Source: Acinetobacter geminorum (GTDB taxonomy: Bacteria; Pseudomonadota; Gammaproteobacteria; Pseudomonadales; Moraxellaceae). Taken from it: 12,475 nucleotides of DNA. Positions 6,850 to 12,475 of this stretch are shown here, in pieces (position 1 is the first letter of the stretch; each line of letters starts with the position of its first letter). The position numbers were made by a program, and so were the translations under genes. Where the stretch lies: positions 1-12,475 of the forward strand of contig NZ_JABELE010000032.1 in assembly GCF_013009345.1 (NCBI RefSeq), given 5' to 3'. The notes beneath the pieces were generated by a model. The model searched no databases. It was given only the letters and a program-made list of their open reading frames with translations, and had not been told where the DNA came from.

Positions 6850-7761
6850 ATGAAGAAATACTTAACTGCAATTTTATCGACATCATTGAGCCTCATGGGA
6901 TGCTCAAGTCTTGATAAGGTTGAATCTAATATGGATCAAGCAAATTTAATTTCAAATTTCTCTGTTCATAAAAAGCAGATCCAACAAGGTGATGTCTCAA
7001 TTGAGTTCTATGTACAAGGGAAGGGCCCCGTAATTGTATTACTGCCTTCGTTAAGCCGTGGCGCTAGAGATTTTGATGTTGTTGCAGATTATCTTGCAAA
7101 ATCAGGCTTTAAGGTAATACGTCCTGAACCTAGAGGCATCAATGGCAGTACAGGGCCTTTAGAGAATTTAACTCTGCACGATTTTGCTGCTGATGTTGCT
7201 TTAGTTTTGGATGCTGAAAAAACTGGTCCAGTGGTAGTCGTTGGACATGCCTGGGGAAGTCAGCCTGCACGTATGCTTGCTGCTGATCGACCAGATCTGG
7301 TTCGCGGTATTGTCATGGCCGCTGCTTCAGCAGGTAAGTTACCTAAAGATTCAACTGAAAAACCGTATGGGCGTTTACGTGATGCAATTGATAACGCAGG
7401 GAATTATAAGCTTCCTCAAGAACAACGTATCACATATCTAAAGCAAGCTTTCTTCGCACCTATGAATGATCCACATGTGTGGTTAAACGGTTGGTATGAA
7501 AAAAACCATGCTGCTGAAGCTCATGCACGAATTGTAACGCCAATTGATGAGTATTTTTCGGGTGGGAAAACGGTTCCAATCCTTGATTTACAAGGAGAGT
7601 ACGATGCCGTTGTCGTCAAAAATGTAATGAAAGAGTATTTACCTGAACGAGTTGTTGAACAGGTCATCAAAAACGCAGGTCATGCGATGGTACCAGAACA
7701 ACCAGAAGCGATGGCAAATGCGATAGCCAAATTTTCCAAACAAGTATATTCAGCCAATTAG
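6850..7761 (+). CDS. Lipoprotein alpha/beta-hydrolase-fold protein lacking the nucleophile Ser
   Basis: A 303-residue alpha/beta-hydrolase-fold protein. The N-terminus is a lipoprotein signal with lipobox SLMGC (Cys18) followed by Ser, predicting outer-membrane anchoring rather than inner-membrane retention. The fold is clear: VRP-type strand VIRPEPRGINGSTGP, a nucleophile elbow VVVGHAWGS, an acid strand LDLQGEYD (Asp252) and a terminal NAGHAMVPEQPE (His278). The elbow residue is Ala134, where Ser, Asp or Cys is expected, and the usual HG oxyanion dipeptide is replaced by PSLSRG at 66-71. It may therefore bind or isomerise a ligand, or use another mechanism, instead of acting as a serine esterase. 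The downstream gene is a paralogue with the same change. It starts nine bases after the binding-protein stop, with GAGGA as ribosome site, so the two are co-translated. Enol-lactone hydrolase (PcaD) is the nearest pathway relative by fold, not by active site. Confidence 0.85.
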   Translation: MKKYLTAILSTSLSLMGCSSLDKVESNMDQANLISNFSVHKKQIQQGDVSIEFYVQGKGPVIVLLPSLSRGARDFDVVADYLAKSGFKVIRPEPRGINGSTGPLENLTLHDFAADVALVLDAEKTGPVVVVGHAWGSQPARMLAADRPDLVRGIVMAAASAGKLPKDSTEKPYGRLRDAIDNAGNYKLPQEQRITYLKQAFFAPMNDPHVWLNGWYEKNHAAEAHARIVTPIDEYFSGGKTVPILDLQGEYDAVVVKNVMKEYLPERVVEQVIKNAGHAMVPEQPEAMANAIAKFSKQVYSAN

Positions 7762-7824
7762 TTGACTTAAATCTGCTTATTTAATTTTTAAACCACAATC
7801 ATCTAAAACATGGAGTTGATTAAG

Positions 7825-8757
7825 ATGAATAAAACCTTAGCTATTTTATCTACAGCAATATTATTAGCCACAGCAACGGTTACGGAAGCAAAACAAACAA
7901 ACGTTTCACCAGCAACGCATACGGCAGCTGCCTCTAAGGTAAGCAATGTGCCTTATGAGATGGTAAAGTATGGTGATGTCTCTATTCAAGCTTATGTACA
8001 AGGTAAGGGGCCAACCATTGTGATTATGTCGTCACTAGGACGTTCTGTACGTGACTATGATGTAGTTGCACAAGATTTAGTTAAACAAGGCTTTAGAGTG
8101 ATTCGACCTGAAGTTCGTGGAATTGGTTTAAGCCGTGGTCCAATGGAAAAACTGCATATTCAAGATTATGGAAATGATGTTGCAGCAGTGATCGAACATT
8201 TTAAAGCTGGTCCTGCAATTGTAGTTGGCCATGCATGGGGCAATTTCCCAACCCGCATGGTCGCAACACAGCGTCCAGATTTGGTTAAAGGTGTGGTGTT
8301 GGCAGGTGCTTCCGCAGGTAAAGTGCCAGAGGGATATAAAGGTAAACCAATTAGTCCTGAAATTCGTGAAGCGATTGATAATGCTGGAAATGAAGAGCTT
8401 CCAGAAGCTAAGCGTATTGAATATTTAAAACGTGCATTCTTTGCACCAATGAATGATCCGCGCGTATGGCTAACTGGTTGGCACCACGAAGCACACGATG
8501 CACAAGGTTATGCGCGTAATAACACTCCTGTAGATGACTATTTTGCTGCTGGCAAAGCACCAATTTTAGATATTCAACCAGAATATGACACAGTCGCGCC
8601 TAAACCTTTAAGAGGTGTTTTAAAAGGTGCCTTAGGTGATCGAGTGACGATAGTCGAAATTAAAAATGCAGGTCATGCATTAGTTCCAGAGCAACCGAAA
8701 GCTTTAGCGGATGCCATTGGTAAATTTGCTAAACAACAATTCGCGAAAAAATCATAG
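7825..8757 (+). CDS. Secreted alpha/beta-hydrolase-fold protein lacking the nucleophile Ser (paralogue)
   Basis: This 310-residue protein is roughly half identical by eye to its upstream neighbour, so the two look like a tandem duplication. I choose ATG 7825, not the in-frame ATG 7810: GGAG lies nine bases before 7825, while nothing like a ribosome site precedes 7810, and the signal peptide begins cleanly at MNKTLAILS. Cleavage is predicted at TEA|KQ after residue 22, giving a soluble periplasmic protein, whereas the paralogue is a lipoprotein. The elbow is VVGHAWGN with Ala137 at the nucleophile position; Asp255 (PEYD) and His284 (NAGHALVPEQP) are retained. The oxyanion region reads SSLGRSVRDYD. 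The alanine codon is GCA here and GCC in the paralogue, so the residue has been kept since duplication despite silent change. Both share SAGK, AIDNAGN and FFAPMNDP blocks. Function unknown; a lactone or ester ligand is the simplest guess. Confidence 0.85.
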   Translation: MNKTLAILSTAILLATATVTEAKQTNVSPATHTAAASKVSNVPYEMVKYGDVSIQAYVQGKGPTIVIMSSLGRSVRDYDVVAQDLVKQGFRVIRPEVRGIGLSRGPMEKLHIQDYGNDVAAVIEHFKAGPAIVVGHAWGNFPTRMVATQRPDLVKGVVLAGASAGKVPEGYKGKPISPEIREAIDNAGNEELPEAKRIEYLKRAFFAPMNDPRVWLTGWHHEAHDAQGYARNNTPVDDYFAAGKAPILDIQPEYDTVAPKPLRGVLKGALGDRVTIVEIKNAGHALVPEQPKALADAIGKFAKQQFAKKS

Positions 8758-8768
8758 TTGTTCCTTAA

Positions 8769-8798
8769 AGAAACGGACGTTCAGGAACGTTCGTTTCT
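8769..8798. terminator. Near-perfect 14-bp palindrome after the hydrolase pair
   Basis: The arm at 8769-8782 pairs with 8785-8798 at 13 of 14 positions around a two-base centre, only 11 bases after the hydrolase stop codon. The inner part is ACGTTC/GAACGT. It is followed by AATCGATTTTG, a poor T-tract, so it could be a weak terminator that insulates the upper cluster from the CoA-transferase genes. The alternative is an operator for a dimeric regulator acting on those genes. Confidence 0.5.
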
Positions 8799-8838
8799 AA
8801 TCGATTTTGTGCATTACGGTTTTAAGAGACTTTTCCAT

Positions 8839-9510
8839 ATGATTGACAAAAGTAAGTCCACACTTAGCGAGGTTCTATCGCAGATTAAAGATGGCGCGAC
8901 CATTCTGATTGGTGGTTTCGGTACCGCAGGACAACCCGCTGAACTCATTGATGGTCTTATTGAACTCGGTGTTAAAGGCCTGACTATTGTCAGTAACAAT
9001 GCCGGTAATGGCGATTACGGTCTGGCTAAGCTACTTAAGGCTGGTTCAGTTAAAAAAGTCATCTGTTCTTTCCCACGTCAGTCAGATTCTTATGTGTTTG
9101 ATGAGCTGTACCGTGCCGGAAAGGTCGAGCTTGAAGTGGTACCACAAGGTAATCTGGCATGTCGTATTCAGGCAGCTGGTATGGGCCTAGGCGCTGTGTT
9201 TACCCCAACAGGCTTTGGAACACTTTTAGCTGAAGGTAAAGAGACCCGTGAGATTGCTGGTAAAGATTACGTACTTGAGTATCCAATCAAGGCTGACTTT
9301 GCTTTGATTAAAGCTTACAAGGGCGACCGCTGGGGCAATCTGGTTTACCGTAAATCTGCACGTAATTTTGGCCCGATTATGGCGATGGCTGCTGATGTCA
9401 CCATTGCTCAGGTTTCTGAAGTGGTAGAGCTAGGTGGATTAGACCCTGAGCACATCATCACCCCGGGTATTTTTGTACAGCATGTTGTACAAGTACAGCC
9501 CGCACAGTAA
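8839..9510 (+). CDS. pcaI: 3-oxoadipate CoA-transferase, subunit A
   Basis: A 223-residue alpha subunit of the heterodimeric enzyme that moves CoA from succinyl-CoA to 3-oxoadipate, the penultimate step of the beta-ketoadipate pathway in the cytosol. The family's CoA-binding loop GGFGTAGQP is at residues 25-33, followed by the GLTIVSNNAGNGD and SFPRQSDSYVF segments and a C-terminal ITPGIFVQHVVQV. An in-frame TTG at 8758 would add 27 residues, but those run through the palindrome and have no family counterpart; ATG 8839 gives the standard MIDKS start, though its ribosome site (AAGAG) is modest. The sequence is close to Acinetobacter PcaI/CatI as I remember them. pca and cat copies are nearly identical in this genus, so pcaI here means function, not operon. 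Base composition is visibly richer in G+C than the isomerase gene at the cluster's end. Confidence 0.95.
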   Translation: MIDKSKSTLSEVLSQIKDGATILIGGFGTAGQPAELIDGLIELGVKGLTIVSNNAGNGDYGLAKLLKAGSVKKVICSFPRQSDSYVFDELYRAGKVELEVVPQGNLACRIQAAGMGLGAVFTPTGFGTLLAEGKETREIAGKDYVLEYPIKADFALIKAYKGDRWGNLVYRKSARNFGPIMAMAADVTIAQVSEVVELGGLDPEHIITPGIFVQHVVQVQPAQ

Positions 9511-9528
9511 GCAATAAGGAGAAATAAC

Positions 9529-10182
9529 ATGAGCTACCAGAAACTCAGCCGTGACCAGATTGCACAACGTGTGGCACAAGATATTCCAGATGGTGCCTAT
9601 GTGAACTTGGGTATTGGCCTACCGACCAAGATCGCGAGCTACTTACCTAACGATAAAGATATTTTTCTTCATTCTGAAAATGGTTTATTGGCTTTTGGCC
9701 CACCGCCAGCTGCTGGTGAAGAAGATCCTGAACTGATTAATGCGGGTAAAGAGTTTGTGACCATGCTTGAAGGCGGCAGCTTTTTCCACCATGGCGACTC
9801 ATTTGCAATGATGCGTGGTGGTCACCTTGATATTGCTGTACTTGGCGCATTTCAGGTTGCAGCGAATGGTGACTTGGCCAACTGGCACACGGGAGCACCG
9901 GATGCGATTCCTGCGGTTGGTGGTGCGATGGATTTGGCGGTTGGGGCCAAGAAAGTATTTATCACCACAGACCATGTGACCAAACAAGGTGAGCCGAAGA
10001 TTGTGGCTGAGCTAACTTATCCAGTGACGGGTAAAAAATGTGTTGACCGTATTTACACCGACCTGTGTGTGATTGACGTGACTCAAGATGGTTTAAAGGT
10101 AATTGAGAAAGTGGAAGGTCTTAGCTTTGATGAGCTACAGGCTTTAACAGGTGCAACTTTGATTGATGCGACTCAAGGGTAA
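9529..10182 (+). CDS. pcaJ: 3-oxoadipate CoA-transferase, subunit B
   Basis: A 217-residue beta subunit that carries the active site of 3-oxoadipate CoA-transferase. The catalytic glutamate is Glu50 in the class I CoA-transferase signature HSENGLLAFGP, which forms the glutamyl-CoA thioester intermediate. Other recognisable blocks are YVNLGIGLPTKIASYLP, FFHHGDSFAMMRGGHLD and TTDHVTKQGEPKIV. Full length, with no damaged motif. It follows subunit A by 18 bases with a strong AAGGAG ribosome site, consistent with equal production of the two subunits. In the Acinetobacter pca and cat operons the thiolase follows directly; here a 494-base non-coding gap intervenes. catJ would be an equally valid symbol. 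Confidence 0.96.
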   Translation: MSYQKLSRDQIAQRVAQDIPDGAYVNLGIGLPTKIASYLPNDKDIFLHSENGLLAFGPPPAAGEEDPELINAGKEFVTMLEGGSFFHHGDSFAMMRGGHLDIAVLGAFQVAANGDLANWHTGAPDAIPAVGGAMDLAVGAKKVFITTDHVTKQGEPKIVAELTYPVTGKKCVDRIYTDLCVIDVTQDGLKVIEKVEGLSFDELQALTGATLIDATQG

Positions 10183-10205
10183 GTTTAAACAGCATAGCCA
10201 ATGCT

Positions 10206-10236
10206 ACTACCGTCATTGCCTGTAAATGATAGTGGT
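10206..10236 (+). terminator. Imperfect stem-loop just after the CoA-transferase genes
   Basis: ACTACCGTCATT (10206-10217) can pair with AATGATAGTGGT (10225-10236) as RNA at 11 of 12 positions, including two G-U pairs, around a seven-base loop. It starts 24 bases after the stop codon. No good T-run follows, so it may be a transcript-end or processing hairpin rather than a classical terminator. Confidence 0.3.
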
Positions 10237-10290
10237 CTTCGAAAGCCCTTTGTATAGGCAACACCTTATTTTTTAAGGATAAAAATTAAC

Positions 10291-10505
10291 AAAAATCCTT
10301 TGTTACTCAGACACAACATCCCTGTTGTGCTGAGCAACGAGGCGACATCCATGTCGCCACCGCGAAACACTGAATGGAACTCATTGAATACGGTTCTTGC
10401 TTATTAATTTGGATTTTACCGTAATTCGCTATTGTGACAGGCGACATGGATGTCGCCCGTTGGACAGGGAGGCATGGAAGCCTCCTCTGTTCAACAAAGG
10501 TTTTT
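10291..10505. repeat. Symmetric multi-hairpin intergenic repeat element (about 215 bp)
   Basis: The element is bounded by inverted ends AAAAATCCTTTGTT (10291-10304) and AACAAAGGTTTTT (10493-10505). Inside are four hairpins placed symmetrically around about 10398: 10302-10338 with inner stem CACAACA/TGTTGTG; 10341-10358, GGCGACAT-CC-ATGTCGCC; 10440-10457, the exact reverse complement of the second; and 10459-10495 with inner stem GGAGGC/GCCTCC. The outermost two are both 37 bases long and share their outer ends but have different stem sequences that still pair, so structure is kept while sequence varies. The middle (10359-10439) is plain AT-rich sequence. It has no gene and looks like a non-mobile repeat or a MITE/REP-type element; I recall similar short palindromes between Acinetobacter genes, but the family name is not known to me. 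Confidence 0.7.
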
Positions 10506-10506
10506 G

Positions 10507-10528
10507 GTTACTTTTTTAAAAAAGTGAC
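10507..10528. terminator. GTtACTTTTTT/AAAAAAGTgAC palindrome, possible bidirectional terminator
   Basis: A 22-base palindrome broken by a single T-G pair directly adjoins the right end of the hairpin element. Its uninterrupted T6/A6 core and position between CoA-transferase and thiolase genes would suit a terminator read from either side, although the stem is entirely A/T in the core and so weak. It may be part of the same repeat unit. Confidence 0.4.
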
Positions 10529-10676
10529 AAGAATTAGCTATTGGCATTTGACTCAACACGATAAGACTCTGTCATGACTACTTTTAACTTAGTAACCATG
10601 ATGATCGCCAGCAAAATCTGGAAAAGTCTAACAATGTGGCAATGACAGCAACAGATTTCAAAATGGAAATGTAAGA
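10529..10676 (+). promoter_or_regulatory. Upstream region of the thiolase gene, no clear promoter
   Basis: This stretch has no gene. TTGACT at 10548-10553 is a good -35 hexamer, but no convincing -10 lies 16-18 bases downstream. A GTCATGAC palindrome is at 10571-10578. GGAA about ten bases before the ATG is the probable ribosome site. If the upstream hairpins stop transcription, a promoter must lie here. Confidence 0.25.
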
Positions 10677-11885
10677 ATGAAAAATGCTTATATCATCGAT
10701 GCCATCCGTACTCCATTCGGCCGTTATGCCGGTGGCCTTGCACCTGTCCGTGCCGATGACCTTGGCGCTGTGCCGATTAAAGCACTCATGCAGCGTAACC
10801 CGAATGTAGATTGGGAACAGGTCGATGATGTGATCTATGGCTGTGCCAACCAAGCCGGTGAAGATAACCGTAATGTTGGTCGTATGTCAGCACTGCTTGC
10901 AGGTTTACCATATCAAGTACCAGCAACCACCATTAACCGTTTGTGCGGTTCTTCACTCGATGCCATTGCCATTGCTGCCCGTGCCATTAAAGCAGGTGAA
11001 GCGAATTTGGTGATTGCTGGGGGTGTAGAAAGCATGAGCCGCGCACCCTATGTGATGGGTAAGTCTGACAGTGCTTTTGGCCGTAGCCAGAAGATTGAAG
11101 ACACCACCATGGGATGGCGTTTCATTAACCCTAAACTTAAAGAATTGTATGGTGTAGATACCATGCCCCAGACTGCCGAAAACGTGGCTGAACAGTTTAA
11201 CGTCAATCGTGCAGATCAGGACCAGTTTGCCTTGGTGAGCCAACAACGCACCGCAAGCGCGCAAGCCAAAGGCTTTTTTTCTAAAGAAATCGTGGCAGTT
11301 GAAATCCCTCAGCGTAAGGGTGATGCTGTTGTGATTGATACCGATGAACATCCACGTACATCAACTACCCTTGAAGCTTTAAGCAAACTTAAACCTGTAG
11401 TTAAAGCAGAGGGTACGGTCACTGCGGGGAATGCTTCAGGCATTAATGATGGTGCAGCAGCTCTACTAATTGCTTCTGATGAGGCAGTTCAAGCTTACAA
11501 CTTAAAACCACGTGCCAAGATCATTGCCTCAACAGCAGTGGGTGTAGAACCACGTATTATGGGTTTTGCTCCGGCACCAGCGATTAAGAAATTACTTAAA
11601 CAAGCCAACCTGACTTTAGATCAGATGGATGTAATTGAGCTGAATGAAGCTTTTGCTGCACAAGCTTTGGCCGTGACCCGTGATTTAGGTTTGCCAGATG
11701 ATAGCAACAAGGTAAATCCAAATGGTGGTGCCATCGCTTTAGGTCATCCACTGGGTGCATCAGGTGCACGCCTCGTGACGACAGCCCTAAACCAGCTTGA
11801 ACAAACAGGTGGCCGTTATGCTTTGTGTTCAATGTGTATTGGTGTAGGCCAAGGCATTACTTTGATTATTGAACGTGTTATTTAA
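10677..11885 (+). CDS. pcaF: Beta-ketoadipyl-CoA (3-oxoadipyl-CoA) thiolase
   Basis: A 402-residue thiolase that cleaves 3-oxoadipyl-CoA with CoA into succinyl-CoA and acetyl-CoA, the last step of the beta-ketoadipate pathway. All thiolase signatures are present: the nucleophilic Cys90 in NRLCGSSLDA, AGGVESMSRAPYVM, NEAFAAQAL, His357 in GHPLGASGARL and the acid/base Cys387 in CSMCIGVGQG. Start MKNAYIIDAIRTPFGR and length are the family's usual ones, and the sequence is very close to my memory of Acinetobacter PcaF/CatF. The gene is intact. It is separated from the CoA-transferase genes by a 494-base gap with a hairpin element, which is not the arrangement of the standard pca and cat operons. 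It is followed 13 bases later by the muconolactone isomerase gene. G+C content looks higher than in that neighbour. Confidence 0.97.
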   Translation: MKNAYIIDAIRTPFGRYAGGLAPVRADDLGAVPIKALMQRNPNVDWEQVDDVIYGCANQAGEDNRNVGRMSALLAGLPYQVPATTINRLCGSSLDAIAIAARAIKAGEANLVIAGGVESMSRAPYVMGKSDSAFGRSQKIEDTTMGWRFINPKLKELYGVDTMPQTAENVAEQFNVNRADQDQFALVSQQRTASAQAKGFFSKEIVAVEIPQRKGDAVVIDTDEHPRTSTTLEALSKLKPVVKAEGTVTAGNASGINDGAAALLIASDEAVQAYNLKPRAKIIASTAVGVEPRIMGFAPAPAIKKLLKQANLTLDQMDVIELNEAFAAQALAVTRDLGLPDDSNKVNPNGGAIALGHPLGASGARLVTTALNQLEQTGGRYALCSMCIGVGQGITLIIERVI

Positions 11886-11898
11886 AAGGAAAGAACTA

Positions 11899-12189
11899 AT
11901 GCTATTTTACGTACGAAAAGATGTGATTTTACCTAGCCATTTAACTGAGCAGGAAATTGAAGATATTAAAGCAAGAGAACGTGCTTATTCTCAAGAAATT
12001 CAAAGACAAGGTAAATGTCGTCATTTATGGAGAATAACAGGGCAATATGCAAACATTAGTATTTTTGATGTTGAAAGCAATGAAGAGCTACATAATTTAT
12101 TACAAGGTTTACCACTTTATCCTTACATGAAGATTGAAGTGATCCCTTTAAATAGACATCCATCTTCAGTGAGAGAAGGTGATTTTTAA
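11899..12189 (+). CDS. catC: Muconolactone delta-isomerase
   Basis: A 96-residue protein, the exact usual length of CatC, which shifts the double bond of muconolactone to give 3-oxoadipate enol-lactone in the catechol branch and works as a decamer in the cytosol. The MLFYVRKDVILP start, RQGKCRHLWRITGQYANISIFDV core at about 36-58, LPLYPYMKIEV and the final NRHPSS are all family signatures. I choose ATG 11899; an in-frame TTG at 11869 would overlap the thiolase and adds only residues without family support. AAAAGGA gives a good ribosome site, and the 13-base gap indicates co-transcription with the thiolase. In the standard Acinetobacter cat operon catC lies before catIJF, so its place at the end of this module is unusual. 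Its codons are more AT-rich than those of the thiolase, suggesting different recent histories. Confidence 0.94.
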   Translation: MLFYVRKDVILPSHLTEQEIEDIKARERAYSQEIQRQGKCRHLWRITGQYANISIFDVESNEELHNLLQGLPLYPYMKIEVIPLNRHPSSVREGDF

Positions 12190-12241
12190 TAATTGAATTA
12201 AATAGTTGTTTATATAGGATCCATGTGTAACTTCAAGAATC

Positions 12242-12304
12242 TGTAACCTTTTTACTTTTTTTAAAGGTTACATTCTTAAAGCCTTAGTACATAAGGCTGT
12301 AACC
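12242..12304. promoter_or_regulatory. Overlapping dyads that can form two exclusive structures
   Basis: TGTAACCTTT (12242-12251) pairs perfectly with AAAGGTTACA (12263-12272). AGCCTTA (12280-12286) pairs with TAAGGCT (12292-12298) around a five-base loop. A second TGTAACC copy at 12298-12304 could instead pair with the same GGTTACA, enclosing the small hairpin. The first stem may terminate the catC transcript, although its T-run is in the loop rather than after it. Alternatively the repeats are binding sites for a regulator of the next gene. The rest of 12190-12475 is AT-rich without a gene, ending in a TTATCC/GGATAA dyad near 12439-12456. Confidence 0.4.
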
Positions 12305-12475
12305 TCTTAAATTTAGTTATTTCTTAAATTAAAGTGAGAAAATAGATATTGATATAAAGCTAAAGTAAAGATAGTAGGAATATTTGTTGTCTCATGGCTT
12401 GGGACTGTTCTAAATTTTGTGTAAGTACTTAATTTTCATTTATCCTTCAGAGGATAATTACAAAAGGTACTTCAC

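Noticed and set aside
7810..7824. Upstream ATG of the second alpha/beta-hydrolase
   Set aside because: No ribosome site precedes it, and its five extra residues put acidic residue and ill-fitting sequence before a clean signal peptide; the GGAG inside this stretch serves ATG 7825.
8758..8838. TTG-initiated 27-residue extension of the CoA-transferase A subunit
   Set aside because: It reads through a palindrome, has no family counterpart, and the internal ATG at 8839 gives the standard N-terminus.
10291..10505. CRISPR-like array
   Set aside because: The repeats are paired hairpins in mirror arrangement, not evenly spaced direct repeats with unique spacers, and no cas gene is present.
31..10632. 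Shared 11-mer AAAAGTCTAAC at 31-41 and 10622-10632
   Set aside because: No extended similarity around the two copies; most likely chance in AT-rich DNA.
10183..10676. A degraded gene between CoA-transferase and thiolase
   Set aside because: No stretch resembles a protein family in any frame; the gap is explained by hairpins and repeat ends.

Overview
The window almost certainly comes from Acinetobacter. The thiolase, the two CoA-transferase subunits and their order match the beta-ketoadipate enzymes I remember from Acinetobacter, and the DNA is AT-rich with A/T-ending codons as expected for that genus. This is recognition from memory; no search was run.

Layout: (1) Positions 1-422 are non-coding and rich in inverted repeats, followed by a TetR-type regulator (423-989) that seems unrelated to the rest. 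(2) A LysR-type regulator (1019-1930, minus strand) diverges from a long plus-strand gene series. The shared intergenic region holds a symmetric array of ATCAA/TTGAT half-sites and a good sigma-70 promoter candidate. (3) Positions 2348-8757 form a catabolic cluster: a DAACS-family (DctA-like) transporter, a carboxymuconolactone-decarboxylase-like protein, an SDR dehydrogenase, a LigI/lactonase-type amidohydrolase, a periplasmic ModA-like binding protein, and two tandem exported alpha/beta-hydrolase-fold proteins. (4) Positions 8839-12189 carry the lower beta-ketoadipate steps: 3-oxoadipate CoA-transferase (two subunits), beta-ketoadipyl-CoA thiolase and muconolactone delta-isomerase. A 494-base non-coding gap splits CoA-transferase from thiolase and contains a symmetric multi-hairpin element of about 215 bp. 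(5) The last 286 bases are non-coding with overlapping dyads.

How the genes may work together (inference): an acid or lactone is captured and perhaps processed in the periplasm, imported by the DAACS carrier, then oxidised, opened or isomerised by the SDR, amidohydrolase, CMD-like protein and isomerase to give 3-oxoadipate. CoA-transferase and thiolase convert that to succinyl-CoA and acetyl-CoA. No ring-cleavage dioxygenase, muconate cycloisomerase or ordinary enol-lactone hydrolase is present, so this is not a copy of the standard cat or pca operon. The substrate is unknown to me.

Three features make the cluster unusual. Both alpha/beta-hydrolase paralogues have alanine where the catalytic nucleophile should be (GHAWG). 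The transporter has methionine where DAACS carriers normally place the arginine that binds the substrate's distal carboxylate. The IJ and F genes are split by a structured repeat element.
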